Source: Lentisphaerae bacterium GWF2_57_35 (GTDB lineage: Bacteria > Verrucomicrobiota > Kiritimatiellia > CAIQIC01 > GWF2-57-35). Taken from it: a stretch of 64,000 nucleotides of DNA. The DNA is taken from NCBI GenBank assembly GCA_001804865.1, contig MHBK01000027.1, positions 124,001 through 188,000 on the forward strand. Reading direction: 5' to 3'. The translations under genes were made by a program, and so were the position numbers. Under the pieces are notes generated by a model. That model searched no databases, was not told the DNA's origin, and saw only the letters and a list, made by a program, of their open reading frames with translations. The stretch's first letter is position 1, and each line of letters begins with the position of its first letter. Below, piece after piece: positions 42,287-53,890 of the stretch.

Positions 42287-42922
42287 TTATTCGACCAACT
42301 GGCGGTCAATGGCGTATTTGATTAGTTGGGCGTTATTATCCAGGTGCATCTTGGTCAGGATGTGCGCCCGGTGCGTGCTGACCGTCTTGACGCTCAGCCG
42401 CAGCCGGTCGGCGATTTCGCTGACCGTCAGTCCCCGGCCGAGCAGGCGCAGAATTTCGAATTCGCGGTCAGAGAGAGATTCGTGCGGTTGCTTGGCGGCG
42501 GTCCTGTCCTGCACATCGAAGGCCAGCTTTTGCGCCAGCGAGGCGGTCACGTACGTCGAGCCGGCGGCCACTTTTTGAATGGCCGTGACCAGTTCGTCCG
42601 GGACGCTGTTTTTGGTCAGATAGCCGGAGGCGCCGGCTTTGAGCGCCCGGATGGCGAATTGTTCCTCGGGATAAATACTCAGCATCAGGAGCTTCAAATC
42701 GGAACGTTCGCTCTTGATTTGTTTGAGGATGTCCATGCCGCCGATATCCGGAATCGAGATGTCGAGGGTGACCACATCGTACGACTGGCTGCGCATCAAC
42801 TGAAGGGCTTCGCGTCCGTTGCCGGCTTCCCCGGCGACGACAATGCCCGGATCGTCGGACAACACCTGCTTGAGCCCCTGCCGAAAAATGGGATGATCGT
42901 CGACAATCAATACGCGAATCAT
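42287..42922 (-). CDS. NarL/FixJ-type response regulator
   Basis: This 211-residue regulator has a receiver domain (MIRVLIVDDHPIFRQGL, phospho-Asp in VVTLDISIPDIGG, Lys in GYLTKNS). A LuxR-type helix-turn-helix follows: LSDREFEILRLLGRGLTVSEIA..LRLSVKTVSTHRAHI. The start overlaps the kinase stop as ATGA, so kinase and regulator form a pair. The target genes may be the pilin-like genes immediately downstream; this is inference. Confidence 0.93.
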   Translation of the reverse strand: MIRVLIVDDHPIFRQGLKQVLSDDPGIVVAGEAGNGREALQLMRSQSYDVVTLDISIPDIGGMDILKQIKSERSDLKLLMLSIYPEEQFAIRALKAGASGYLTKNSVPDELVTAIQKVAAGSTYVTASLAQKLAFDVQDRTAAKQPHESLSDREFEILRLLGRGLTVSEIADRLRLSVKTVSTHRAHILTKMHLDNNAQLIKYAIDRQLVE

Positions 42923-45075
42923 GAAGTCTCCTTGGGCGCCGGCTCGGGCTCCAGCCGCAACGTTATATGTACGGTCGTTCCCTTGCCCGGCAACCCCTCG
43001 ATCGAAAATGAGCCGTTGTGCGCCAGTATCCGTTCCTTCATTTGAATCAGCCCAAACGAATTCAGGCTCTGGATTTCGTCCGGACGGATGCCCCGTCCGT
43101 CGTCGTGAAGGGTCAATAAGAGGTTCGCGTCTTTTTGCTCCAGGCGGATCTCGACGCGCCGGGCGCCGGCATGCCGGACGATGTTGCTCAAGGCTTCCTG
43201 CGTCACGCGGAAAACAGTCGTGGCGATGGCCTTGCTGGTGGGCAGATCCGGTGGATCGACGTGCAAGGCGCATTCGAGGCCGGTCAGCTTTCTGAATTCG
43301 TTCGCCTGCCATTCTAGCGCATCGGAGATGCCGAGCGCGTCCAGGACGCTGGGCTTCAGTTCCAGGGAGATGGTTTGCACGGCCGCCATGATGCGGTCGA
43401 CCGTCTCCTTGGCCGAGTTGGCTCTCCGATCGGCTTCTTCCGGATTGGAGCGAATCTTTTTCGACATGGAGCTGACGTCGATCTTCAAGGCCATGAGCAA
43501 TTGCCCCAGATCGTCGTGGATCTTGCAGGCAATCCTCGTCCGTTCTTCCTCCCGAATCGCTTGCAGGTGCGCGGACAAGCGGATCAGCTCGTCGCGCGAC
43601 TGCTGGAGATCGAGTTCGGCCTGCTTGCCGGCGGTGATGTTGTACGCCGTAGATTGAATGTAGACGGGGACGCCGCGATCGTCCCGGACGTTTTGGATCA
43701 GCTCTTGAATCCAGCGCATCGAACCATCCTTGCGGCGGATTCGATACTGCCGCTCCATTTTCAGTCCGGGCGTCGAAAAAACCCGGCTTCGCAGTTCGGA
43801 GAAAGCCGGGCGATCCTCTTCGAAAATAAGATCGGCCCATCGCGGCGCTTCGCCGGCCAATTCCTGTTCGGAGTATCCGGTGATCCGTTCGATGGCGCCG
43901 TGCACGAAGAGGAGTTTCATGTCCAGGCTGAAGCGGAAGGCGATGCCTTGAAAGTGTTGGACGAACGAACGGTAACGAAGCTCGCTTTCTTGCAGCGCGA
44001 CGCTGGCTTGTTTCAGGGCGCGAAGCATGCGGTTGAAGTTTTCGCTTAGGACCGATAGTTCGTCGTGTCCCGACACCTGGACTTGGGCGGCCAGATCGCC
44101 CAGGGCGCCGATCCGGCTGACTTGCTCGCTCAGCATCCTCAAGCGGGACAGCACATGCTGCTGCCAGAGGTGCAAAATCAGGAGTCCGAACACCAAGCCG
44201 ATGCCGAGCAGCGAGAGGAGCACGTAATTCAAGGCCGACTGCGCGCTCTGATAAATCGCTCGCGGCATGGCGATGCGCATCAGGAGGATGGGTTTGCCGA
44301 AAAGATCGGTCAGGAGCGCATAGCCGGCGATGGTGTGGTCATCCAGTATTTGAAGCCACTGGACGGGTTCCTGTGAGGTCGTGGCTTTCGGGAATTGAAG
44401 GATATGGGTCCGGGCTTCCCGGAAATCGGGCTCTAGAGCGGGGTCGGCGGGCGACGCGAAATCGAGATCCAGGTCCGTGTTCTTTCGGAAGCGCTCGATT
44501 TTTTGGCGGTCCAACAGACGTCCCATGATCAGGCAGCCATGGGAAGGGCCTTGGTTGACGCTGGTGAGAATCGAGCGGGCGCTGATCAACAGGCATTCCC
44601 CGTCGATATCCAGCAGGCCGGAGACTTCATGGATGTCGAGCGTCTGGTCGAGGAGCTTGCCGACATTTTGCAAACGAGAGGCCCAGCGGGCCGACAAGGG
44701 CGCGGATTTTTTTTCTTCCAGTTCGAAGGTGCGGGCTTCGACCATTTCCCCCGAAAGATTTTGGAACGTCATCAGGTTGATTTGCAGGCCGGAGAACGTT
44801 TCGTCCATGAGATTGTCGGCGACGAATTGTTCGTTGGTATCCAGGATGAAATTGTACGTGTCGTCCCAGCAAGCCCAATCGTTATTGATGGTGGAGATGG
44901 CATCGATTTCGTCCTGAATGCGGTTGAGCGCCCGGCGGATATTTTGCTGGACGGTGACTTCCTCCAGCTCTTCGTGCTCGCGCAGCACGATTTGCCGTAT
45001 CGAGAAATAAAAGAAGAACAGGAGGGAAATAAACGTGGCAAATAAAATGACAATGGCTTTGGTTCGAAGATTCAT
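42919..45075 (-). CDS. CHASE4-PAS sensor histidine kinase (NarX/UhpB-type transmitter)
   Basis: The 718-residue kinase has two transmembrane helices (about 7-27 and 283-303) around a periplasmic CHASE4 domain. A HAMP domain (about 305-360) and a PAS domain (about 370-490) follow. The transmitter is of HisKA_3 type with EEERTRIACKIHDDLGQLL (phospho-His about residue 520) and an ATPase domain with IVRHAGARRVEIRL and DDGRGIRPDE. The CHASE4 ligand is unknown. No Shine-Dalgarno precedes the ATG. It is transcribed away from metG. Confidence 0.9.
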   Translation of the reverse strand: MNLRTKAIVILFATFISLLFFFYFSIRQIVLREHEELEEVTVQQNIRRALNRIQDEIDAISTINNDWACWDDTYNFILDTNEQFVADNLMDETFSGLQINLMTFQNLSGEMVEARTFELEEKKSAPLSARWASRLQNVGKLLDQTLDIHEVSGLLDIDGECLLISARSILTSVNQGPSHGCLIMGRLLDRQKIERFRKNTDLDLDFASPADPALEPDFREARTHILQFPKATTSQEPVQWLQILDDHTIAGYALLTDLFGKPILLMRIAMPRAIYQSAQSALNYVLLSLLGIGLVFGLLILHLWQQHVLSRLRMLSEQVSRIGALGDLAAQVQVSGHDELSVLSENFNRMLRALKQASVALQESELRYRSFVQHFQGIAFRFSLDMKLLFVHGAIERITGYSEQELAGEAPRWADLIFEEDRPAFSELRSRVFSTPGLKMERQYRIRRKDGSMRWIQELIQNVRDDRGVPVYIQSTAYNITAGKQAELDLQQSRDELIRLSAHLQAIREEERTRIACKIHDDLGQLLMALKIDVSSMSKKIRSNPEEADRRANSAKETVDRIMAAVQTISLELKPSVLDALGISDALEWQANEFRKLTGLECALHVDPPDLPTSKAIATTVFRVTQEALSNIVRHAGARRVEIRLEQKDANLLLTLHDDGRGIRPDEIQSLNSFGLIQMKERILAHNGSFSIEGLPGKGTTVHITLRLEPEPAPKETS

Positions 45076-45267
45076 AATGTAAGCACGCTAAACAATAACC
45101 CTGCGTAGAATGGAAAGTAAAGGACAGGTTGACGTTGCACCCGGCGGATGCTTATCGTGCGGCTTCATCCAAAGTGGAAACGAATGCAGGATTGCATTCC
45201 GGGCCGGTACCTGCTTTGAATATTGCGTTTCTCCCCCGGACGAAAAGGGGCGATTTGAGAGGATATT

Positions 45268-47235
<1,968 letters not shown>

Positions 47236-47310
47236 CTTCTGGGTAGGGACGCGACTCCCTGCCCGTAGTGCTGCGCACAGCGCTGCAGGCGGGCGCTCGC
47301 GTCCTGAAAA

Positions 47311-47336
47311 AGGTGGCCCCAAAAGCGAGGGGCCGC
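47311..47336. terminator. Possible hairpin between metG and thpR
   Basis: GGTGGCCCC and GGGGCCGCC pair with one mismatch around AAAAGCGA. It has no T tract, and a second inverted repeat (GGACGCGA and TCGCGTCC, about 47247-47305) precedes it. Termination here is uncertain. Confidence 0.3.
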
Positions 47337-47353
47337 CTTGAGGGAGGCCAGCC

Positions 47354-47941
47354 GTGAGTAATGACGACGAAGTGTTGCGGGCGTTTATAGCCATCGAGAT
47401 CAGCGAATCTTCCCGAGATGCCGCCGCACGATTGCAGGAGCAATGGAAAAAGACGGGAGCGCACGTCGGGTGGGTGGCCCCCGCTAATCTGCATCTCACG
47501 CTCGTTTTCTTGGGCGAAACTTTTCAAGCCCGGGTCGGCGAACTGGCTTTTGTCATGGACGCGGTCTGCTCCGACGTTTCTCCCTTTTCCTACGAGTTGG
47601 GCGGAACCGGCTTTTTTGGCTCGCCGCGAGCGCCTCGCGTCCTTTGGATGGGCGTGCAGGATGTGGAAGGGCGGATGCAGCTCTTGCAGCAGCGCCTGGC
47701 GGAGTCCGTGCAGGCGTTGGGATTCAAGCTGGAAAAGCGTCCCTTCAGCCCTCATTTGACTCTGGGTCGCGTTCGTTCAGGGCGCCGGTCGGATGAATTG
47801 ACATCGGCCATCGCGTCCGATAACAATACACCTTTCGGAAAAGTGGGCGTTCGGCGTGTCCTTTTGATGAAGAGTCATTTGGAACATCAAGGGGTTCATT
47901 ATTCCATGTTACATGAATCGGAGCTTAAAGGAGGGGTCTAA
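47354..47941 (+). CDS. thpR: RNA 2',3'-cyclic phosphodiesterase
   Basis: This 195-residue protein belongs to the 2H phosphoesterase superfamily: two HxT/S motifs, HLTLVFLG at about residue 45 and HLTLGRVR at about 135, on the LigT/ThpR framework (RAFIAIEI at the start). ThpR opens 2',3'-cyclic phosphates at RNA ends. The start is GTG, supported by GGGAGG six bases upstream. It precedes recA by two bases, a linkage seen in many bacteria. Confidence 0.92.
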   Translation: MSNDDEVLRAFIAIEISESSRDAAARLQEQWKKTGAHVGWVAPANLHLTLVFLGETFQARVGELAFVMDAVCSDVSPFSYELGGTGFFGSPRAPRVLWMGVQDVEGRMQLLQQRLAESVQALGFKLEKRPFSPHLTLGRVRSGRRSDELTSAIASDNNTPFGKVGVRRVLLMKSHLEHQGVHYSMLHESELKGGV

Positions 47942-47943
47942 AA

Positions 47944-49050
47944 ATGGCCGCAAAAAATCAGCCTTCAACGACATCGGGAATCGGTAAAAATCTGCCGGCG
48001 GCGCTGGGCGCCGTTCTTTCGCAGATTCAAAAGGAATTCGGCGACGGCGCGATCATGCGCCTGGGCTCCGAAGAAACGTTGGTGAGCGCGCCCTGCATTC
48101 CAACCGGGGCCTTGACCCTGGACTTGGCGCTCGGGATCGGCGGCGTGCCGCGCGGCCGCATCATCGAAATTTTTGGCCCCGAATCGTCGGGTAAAACCAC
48201 CTTGGTTCTGCACATCATCGCCAGCGCCCAAAAGTTGGGCGGCATGGCGGCCTTTATCGATGCGGAACACGCCCTCGATCCGGCCTATGCCAAAAAGATC
48301 GGCGTGAACCTGGACGATTTGCTGGTGTCCCAACCGGATTCCGGCGAAGAAGCCCTGACCATTGCCGATCAATTGGTCCGCAGTAATTCGCTGGACGTGG
48401 TGGTCATCGACTCCGTGGCCGCTTTGGCGCCGCGCGCCGAATTGGAAGGCGCGATGGGCGACTCGCACGTCGGCTTGCAGGCCCGGTTGATGTCGCAGGC
48501 GATGCGCAAACTCACCGGCATCCTGAGCAAGTCGAAGACGTGTTGCATCTTCACGAACCAGATCCGCGAGAAAATCGGCGTGATGTTCGGCAACCCAGAG
48601 ACGACCCCCGGCGGACGCGCGTTGAAGTTTTATTCCTCCGTCCGCATCGACGTGCGCCGGCTGGCAACCATCAAGGACTCCACCGGCAAAGCGGTTGGCA
48701 ACCGGACCAAGGCCAAGGTGGTCAAGAACAAGATGGCGCCTCCGTTTGTCGAATCGGAGTTCGACATCCTCTACGCGGAAGGCATTTCGAGAACCGGCGC
48801 GGTGATCGATTCCGCGATCGAGCATGGCCTAGTCGAGAGACGCGGCACCTGGCTTTCGTTTGAAGGCCAGCAATTGGGACAGGGCCGCGACGCCGCGCGC
48901 GACAATCTCAAGAACGATCCCGAACTGGAAAATAAGATTCGGGAAAAGATAATGGATAAGATCCGTCAGGGCGGGCGTGCGGCCACGGTTACGGCCAAAG
49001 GCAAAGGGACCGCGGCGCCGTCGGCAGAAAAAGACGAAGACGAAAAATAA
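47944..49050 (+). CDS. recA: Recombinase A
   Basis: The 368-residue protein is a full RecA: Walker [15 protein letters not shown] at about residue 76, Walker [13 protein letters not shown], loop L1/L2 with [20 protein letters not shown] and [28 protein letters not shown], and an acidic C-terminal tail (KDEDEK). It drives strand exchange and SOS induction. GGAGG before the ATG lies in the end of thpR. A terminator follows. No SOS box is visible just upstream, as thpR is attached. Confidence 0.98.
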   Translation: MAAKNQPSTTSGIGKNLPAALGAVLSQIQKEFGDGAIMRLGSEETLVSAPCIPTGALTLDLALGIGGVPRGRIIEIFGPESSGKTTLVLHIIASAQKLGGMAAFIDAEHALDPAYAKKIGVNLDDLLVSQPDSGEEALTIADQLVRSNSLDVVVIDSVAALAPRAELEGAMGDSHVGLQARLMSQAMRKLTGILSKSKTCCIFTNQIREKIGVMFGNPETTPGGRALKFYSSVRIDVRRLATIKDSTGKAVGNRTKAKVVKNKMAPPFVESEFDILYAEGISRTGAVIDSAIEHGLVERRGTWLSFEGQQLGQGRDAARDNLKNDPELENKIREKIMDKIRQGGRAATVTAKGKGTAAPSAEKDEDEK

Positions 49051-49075
49051 TTCCGACGGCCAACAGGTTGTGCAA

Positions 49076-49105
49076 AGGGCGGCCTGACGAAGGCCGCCCT
49101 GTTTT
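49076..49105 (+). terminator. Rho-independent terminator after recA
   Basis: AGGGCGGCCT and AGGCCGCCCT form a perfect 10-bp stem with a five-base loop (GACGA), followed by GTTTTA. Confidence 0.88.
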
Positions 49106-49128
49106 ACTAGAGAAGGTAGAGTGAAGGT

Positions 49129-51762
49129 ATGATGACCGCTTCAGAAATTCGCCAGTCGTTCCTTGATTACTTTAAATCCAAGGAACACGAAATCGTCCCC
49201 AGTTCCCCGGTGGTGCTCCCGACCGATCCGACCCTCCTGTTCACCAATGCGGGGATGAACCAGTTCAAGGAAATCTTTCTGGGCGCGCGCGAAAGTTCCT
49301 ACAAGCGCGTGGCCGATACCCAGAAGTGCATCCGGGTCAGCGGAAAGCATAACGATCTCGAGGAAGTGGGGATCGATACCTATCATCATACTTTTTTCGA
49401 AATGTTGGGCAATTGGTCCTTCGGCAATTACTACAAGCGCGAGGCCATTCAATGGGCCTGGGAATTGATGACGACCGTCTGGAAGCTGCCCAAGCAGCGC
49501 CTGTGGGCCACGGTGTTCCGGGAGGACGACGAAGCCGTCGCCTTGTGGAAGGAAGTCACGGACATCGATCCGACGCATATCCTGAAGTTCAACGAAAAGG
49601 ACAATTTCTGGGAAATGGGCGAAACGGGCCCCTGCGGTCCCTGTTCGGAAATTCATTTTGACCGCACGCCGAACGGCTGCGGGCCGGAATTGGTCAACGC
49701 AGGCAGTCCCGAGGTGATCGAATTGTGGAATTTGGTTTTCATCCAGTACAACCGCAAGAGCGATGGGTCGCTGGAGGAATTGCCGTCGAAGCATGTGGAT
49801 ACCGGCATGGGCCTCGAACGCGTGGTGTCCGTGCTGCAAAACAAGACATCCAACTACGATACGGATCTTTTCAGCCCGCTGCTGGACCGGCTTTGCGAAA
49901 TGACCGGCTGCAAATACGAAGGCCAGGCCGCCGTGGCGATGCGCGTGATTGCCGATCACTTGCGCACGCTTTCGTTTGCGGTGGGCGATGGCGTGCTGCC
50001 TTCGAACGACGGCCGCGGCTATGTCCTGCGGCGTCTCTTACGGCGGGCCGCGCGCTACGGGCGCAAGATCGGCCTGAACGAGCCTTTCATGTGCGAACTG
50101 TTCCCCGTGCTCGAAAAGATGATGTCGCCGGTGTTTCCCGAACTGACGAAGCAGCGCGCTCAGATTCTCCGGGCCTTGAAGGCGGAAGAAGAAAGCTTTG
50201 CCGCCACGCTGGACCGGGGCATCAATCTCTTCGACGAAGTTGTGGCGGATCTCAAGTCGAAGAAGGAGACGCTTTTTCCGGGGCATCAGGCGTTCAAGTT
50301 GTACGACACCTTCGGCTTTCCCGTCGATCTCACCATTCTGATGGCCTCGGAAAACGGCCTGGCGGTGGACCAGGAACAGTTCCGGCAGTTGATGGAAGAG
50401 CAGCGCGACCGCGCTCGCGGCGCGCGCCGCGATGGGGCCTTGGACAAGGAAATGGACTTGGTGTCGAGCTTGGTGGCCCGGGGCATCAAATCGGCTTTTA
50501 CGGGTTACGAGGCGCTGGAAGACGAGGCCGAAGTGCTGGCGGTTCTTTCCGACGGGCGGGAACTCGATGAACTGGTTGAAGGGACCTCCGGGGAATTGTT
50601 GTTGTCAAAGACCCCGTTTTATGCGGAATCCGGCGGCCAGCTCGGCGACAAGGGCATCATCCGCTGCCCGACGGGCGAGTTTGAAGTGCTCGACACTCAA
50701 CGCCCCGCGGAAGGCGTGGTCCTGCACGTCGGAAAAGTCACTCAAGGCAAAGTAGCGCGCGGCGGGAAAGTCGCGGCCATGGTGGATGGCGACCGCCGGG
50801 GCCGTCTGATCCGGCATCACTCGGCCACGCATTTGTTGAACTGCGCCTTGCACGAATTGGTCAGCCCGACCCTCAAGCAGGCGGGTTCGTTTGTGGCGCC
50901 GGACCGGTTCCGTTTCGATTTCACGCATTTCGAAGGCATCCATCCGGATAAGATCGAAGCGGTGGAGCATCGGGTTAACGAGCTGATCATGGAAAACCTG
51001 GCCGTCAAAACCTATCAGATGCCGCTCAAGGATGTGCCGAACTCCGGCATCATTGCCGTGTTCGACGAAAAATATGGCGATGTGGTCCGGGTCGTGGATA
51101 TGGCCGGCGTCAGCCGGGAACTTTGCGGCGGTACGCACGTGAAGCAGACGGGCCAGATCGGGTTCTTCCGCATCGTGTCGGAGAGTTCCGTGGCGGCCGG
51201 AGTGCGGCGTATCGAAGGCGTATGCGGTTGGCCGGCGTATGAAATGACCCAGCGCGAGCACGATCTGGTGCGCAGCATGGCGCAACGGTTCAGCGCCACG
51301 CCCGAAGATCTCGAAACGCGCATCGACTCCTTGATCGAGCAAAACCGGAAACTCGAAAAGGAAATGAAGCAAAACGAAGCCAAGGCCGCGGCCGGCCAGG
51401 CCGAGTCGCTGGCCGACCGTCGCCAGGATGTTGGCGGCATTTCCTTGATTTCCGAAGCGGTCGGCGAGCTGTCGATGGATGCGCTGCGCGGCATGATGGA
51501 CGTCCTGAGGGCCAAACTGGATTCCGGGGTGATCGTACTGGGGAGCGTTGCGGACGGCAAGGCCTGCTTCATGGCCTCGGTCAGCGATGACCTGGTCAAG
51601 AAAGGCGTGCACGCGGGCCGTATGATCGGACAGGTGGCCAAGTTGGCCGGAGGGGGTGGGGGCGGACAGCCGGGCAAGGCTCAGGCGGGCGGCAAGGATG
51701 CCTCCAAGGTCGGCGAGGCCATTGCGCAAGTGCCCCAGATTTTGGCTGGTTTTCTTAAATGA
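49129..51762 (+). CDS. alaS: Alanyl-tRNA synthetase
   Basis: The 877-residue protein has the class II core with HHTFFEMLGNWSFGNYYK and GPCGPCSEIHFDR, the editing domain with HHSATHLLN and CGGTHV (zinc-binding HxxxH...CxxxH set), and a C-terminal C-Ala region with a Gly-rich GGGGGGQPGKAQAGG loop. Length and motif order are normal. The start may be 49129 or the adjacent ATG at 49132. It is separated from recA by a terminator. Confidence 0.98.
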   Translation: MMTASEIRQSFLDYFKSKEHEIVPSSPVVLPTDPTLLFTNAGMNQFKEIFLGARESSYKRVADTQKCIRVSGKHNDLEEVGIDTYHHTFFEMLGNWSFGNYYKREAIQWAWELMTTVWKLPKQRLWATVFREDDEAVALWKEVTDIDPTHILKFNEKDNFWEMGETGPCGPCSEIHFDRTPNGCGPELVNAGSPEVIELWNLVFIQYNRKSDGSLEELPSKHVDTGMGLERVVSVLQNKTSNYDTDLFSPLLDRLCEMTGCKYEGQAAVAMRVIADHLRTLSFAVGDGVLPSNDGRGYVLRRLLRRAARYGRKIGLNEPFMCELFPVLEKMMSPVFPELTKQRAQILRALKAEEESFAATLDRGINLFDEVVADLKSKKETLFPGHQAFKLYDTFGFPVDLTILMASENGLAVDQEQFRQLMEEQRDRARGARRDGALDKEMDLVSSLVARGIKSAFTGYEALEDEAEVLAVLSDGRELDELVEGTSGELLLSKTPFYAESGGQLGDKGIIRCPTGEFEVLDTQRPAEGVVLHVGKVTQGKVARGGKVAAMVDGDRRGRLIRHHSATHLLNCALHELVSPTLKQAGSFVAPDRFRFDFTHFEGIHPDKIEAVEHRVNELIMENLAVKTYQMPLKDVPNSGIIAVFDEKYGDVVRVVDMAGVSRELCGGTHVKQTGQIGFFRIVSESSVAAGVRRIEGVCGWPAYEMTQREHDLVRSMAQRFSATPEDLETRIDSLIEQNRKLEKEMKQNEAKAAAGQAESLADRRQDVGGISLISEAVGELSMDALRGMMDVLRAKLDSGVIVLGSVADGKACFMASVSDDLVKKGVHAGRMIGQVAKLAGGGGGGQPGKAQAGGKDASKVGEAIAQVPQILAGFLK

Positions 51763-51772
51763 AGGTGGAGCC

Positions 51773-52213
51773 ATGGCCATATCCTATCATTCGATGACGA
51801 TACAAGATTACGACCAGTGCCTGGCGCTCTGGCAGGGAGTCGAAGGCGTTTGCATTCAGAGCGCGGATTCGAAGGCCTCGATACAGGCTTATCTCGAACG
51901 CAATCCCGGCTTGAGCTATGTCGCGCGCGACGAGCAGGGACTGGTGGTCGGCGCCGTATTATGCGGTCACGATGGACGGCGCGGTTTTCTGCACCATGTA
52001 GCCGTCGAGCCTTCCCACCGGCGCAAAGGAATTGCCACCTCGCTGGTCACCCGTGCGCTCGAAGCCCTGACCCGGGCCGGCATCGAAAAATGTCACATCT
52101 TCGTGCTCAACGACAATGCCGAAGGCTTGGCCTTCTGGAAAAAATCAGGCTGGATCAAACGCCGCGATATTGTCCTGATGTCCATGGACGTGCCGAGAAC
52201 GTCGGAGTTGTGA
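51773..52213 (+). CDS. GNAT-family N-acetyltransferase
   Basis: This 146-residue protein has the acetyl-CoA motif A VAVEPSHRRKGIATSLV, motif B CHIFVLNDNAEGLAFWKKSGWIKR and the usual N-terminal helices. It resembles RimI-like and other small GNATs; the substrate is unknown. GGTGGAG lies two bases before the ATG, eight bases after the alaS stop, so it may be co-transcribed with alaS. Confidence 0.85.
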   Translation: MAISYHSMTIQDYDQCLALWQGVEGVCIQSADSKASIQAYLERNPGLSYVARDEQGLVVGAVLCGHDGRRGFLHHVAVEPSHRRKGIATSLVTRALEALTRAGIEKCHIFVLNDNAEGLAFWKKSGWIKRRDIVLMSMDVPRTSEL

Positions 52214-52273
52214 GCGTTTTGAGTCGAATCTGTATTTTGGCCGCAATAGTCATGTAAGCGGGGAGGCCGCCAG

Positions 52274-53152
52274 ATGAGTTGGCTTTTGTTTATGGATGAA
52301 AGTGGACACGACCACAGAAATATGCCCTACGAAGTGCGCGGCGGTATTGCTTTACATGCAGCCAAATTATGGCCATTCATCCAGAGTTGGCGACGCCTGG
52401 AGTTGGACGTTTTCGGAGCCGAGCTTGCCCAATACAAGAAGGAGATCAAGGGCTGCAAATTGATGGATAAAGATCGCTTGAAATGGGCCCGTCAAGGGTC
52501 ATTGATGCCTGATGAGGAAAGACGCAGACTTTGCAGGGTATTCTTCACAAAAGGGTTGGAGGGAAATCGCCCTTGTCGTGACGAATTTACGGCTTATGGA
52601 CAAGCCTGTCGGGGGATGGCTGAGGGTGTCTTTGACTTGTTGTGCAATCACGATGCGCGGCTTTTTGCGTCGGTAGTTCCAAGGACCATCGAGCGTCCGT
52701 TTGACTTTACCTACGAAAATTATTTACGCAAGGATCACGTTTTCCTCTTCGAGCGATACTTCTACTTCTTGGAGGAAAAGAAGGAGGACGGATTGGTAGT
52801 AATGGATGAATCTGACCAGAACGAGGACACTCGTTTTGTGCGGCGTCTTCATAATTATTTTCAGCGAACGGCAACGGGGCGCTACCGGTCCACACGAATT
52901 GTTCCTGTGCCATTCTTCGTGGCATCAGACATGGCTATTCCCATCCAGGCCGCTGACCTATGCATTTACTGTGTGAATTGGGGCTTTCGCCTGCCATTGC
53001 TGGGGATGACGGCTACAGAGCGCTTAGACGTGAAAGATTTAACATGCGCGTGGATAGCGAAATTACAGTATCACGGAGAAGGATACAAGGATGGGCAGAC
53101 CTTCAAAACGCATGGTATCGTCTATGTTCCAGACCCTTATGAATCGAGATAA
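52274..53152 (+). CDS. DUF3800 protein (RNase H-like fold)
   Basis: The 292-residue protein has the DUF3800 end motifs: MDESGHDH at residues 7-14 and ASDMAIPIQAADLCIYCVNW near residue 215. These supply the acidic residues of a predicted RNase H-like nuclease site. The family is unproved biochemically and is frequent on mobile and defence islands. The codons are visibly less GC-rich than neighbours, and the following 130 bases are AT-rich, so recent transfer is plausible. GGAGG seven bases upstream fits the ATG. Confidence 0.85.
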   Translation: MSWLLFMDESGHDHRNMPYEVRGGIALHAAKLWPFIQSWRRLELDVFGAELAQYKKEIKGCKLMDKDRLKWARQGSLMPDEERRRLCRVFFTKGLEGNRPCRDEFTAYGQACRGMAEGVFDLLCNHDARLFASVVPRTIERPFDFTYENYLRKDHVFLFERYFYFLEEKKEDGLVVMDESDQNEDTRFVRRLHNYFQRTATGRYRSTRIVPVPFFVASDMAIPIQAADLCIYCVNWGFRLPLLGMTATERLDVKDLTCAWIAKLQYHGEGYKDGQTFKTHGIVYVPDPYESR

Positions 53153-53281
53153 TAAAAAAGGAGATAATGCCAGCCAAGCCACCCTTGCGAGCCGCCTAAC
53201 TGGCCGAATCTCCAAAATCACTATCGCATGGAATTGGCAAATCTGCAAATCTTTTAAATAAAATTATGAAGCTTCAACCTT

Positions 53282-53869
53282 CTACCCATTCGGATCCATC
53301 GATCGCGGAGGTCCCAGCAAGATGCGGGAGAGCATGGCGGTTCTTAAATTCTTGCGGCCTTGCAAATGAGGGCGGATTTGTCCGACGGGACGATGGGTGC
53401 GAAGCGATCCCGGCACGCCCAGCGAGGCGAGTTTCATGGTTCGAAGTTTAAACGAAGTGATTCCGGGCAACAGAACAGTTCGTTGACTCAGGGATAGTTG
53501 AGCGGCGCCTTCTCCGTAAATGGCGTCGAGTCCCGGCAACGGCGGCGCTTCCTGAAACGCCGCGGCATGTTCCGTGACAGGGCGGGCGATGGGCGCTTTT
53601 GCGGGGGTTGACCGCTTCTTGGGGGCGGGCGGTTTGGGTGGGGGCGGGGGAGGCAAAGTCGTACCCGTCAGCGACTCGAACAACTCTCGAATTTGCTCGT
53701 TGACCGACTCGGTCTCAGGCCTATCCTCCGAAGAGCGTACCGGAGGGTGCGCCATCGGCTTCTTCTTTTTGCTCAGCCCAAAAATTTGGGCCAGGCCCCA
53801 CAAAAGCGCAATGACCAGCCAGATGATTCCATCGATGCCAATTTCGGCTATGACGAAAGGATAGGTCAT
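53282..53869 (-). CDS. Pro-rich single-pass membrane protein with conserved C-terminal tail
   Basis: This 195-residue protein has one N-terminal membrane helix (IGIDGIIWLVIALLWGLAQIF), a basic KKKKP stop and a disordered Pro-rich part (PPPPPPKPPAPKK). It ends in LRTAMLSRILLGPPRSMDP. This LR.A...ILGPPR tail recurs, to my knowledge, in planctomycete and relative proteins beside flotillin genes. Its role is unknown; a membrane-microdomain function is inferred from floA upstream (21-base gap). Confidence 0.65.
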   Translation of the reverse strand: MTYPFVIAEIGIDGIIWLVIALLWGLAQIFGLSKKKKPMAHPPVRSSEDRPETESVNEQIRELFESLTGTTLPPPPPPKPPAPKKRSTPAKAPIARPVTEHAAAFQEAPPLPGLDAIYGEGAAQLSLSQRTVLLPGITSFKLRTMKLASLGVPGSLRTHRPVGQIRPHLQGRKNLRTAMLSRILLGPPRSMDPNG

Positions 53870-53890
53870 GTCAATGGGTCCTAATTATCC

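Noticed and set aside
42923..43840. Upstream extension of the response regulator frame
   Set aside because: The sequence is an out-of-frame shadow of the sensor kinase; the receiver domain starts at 42922.
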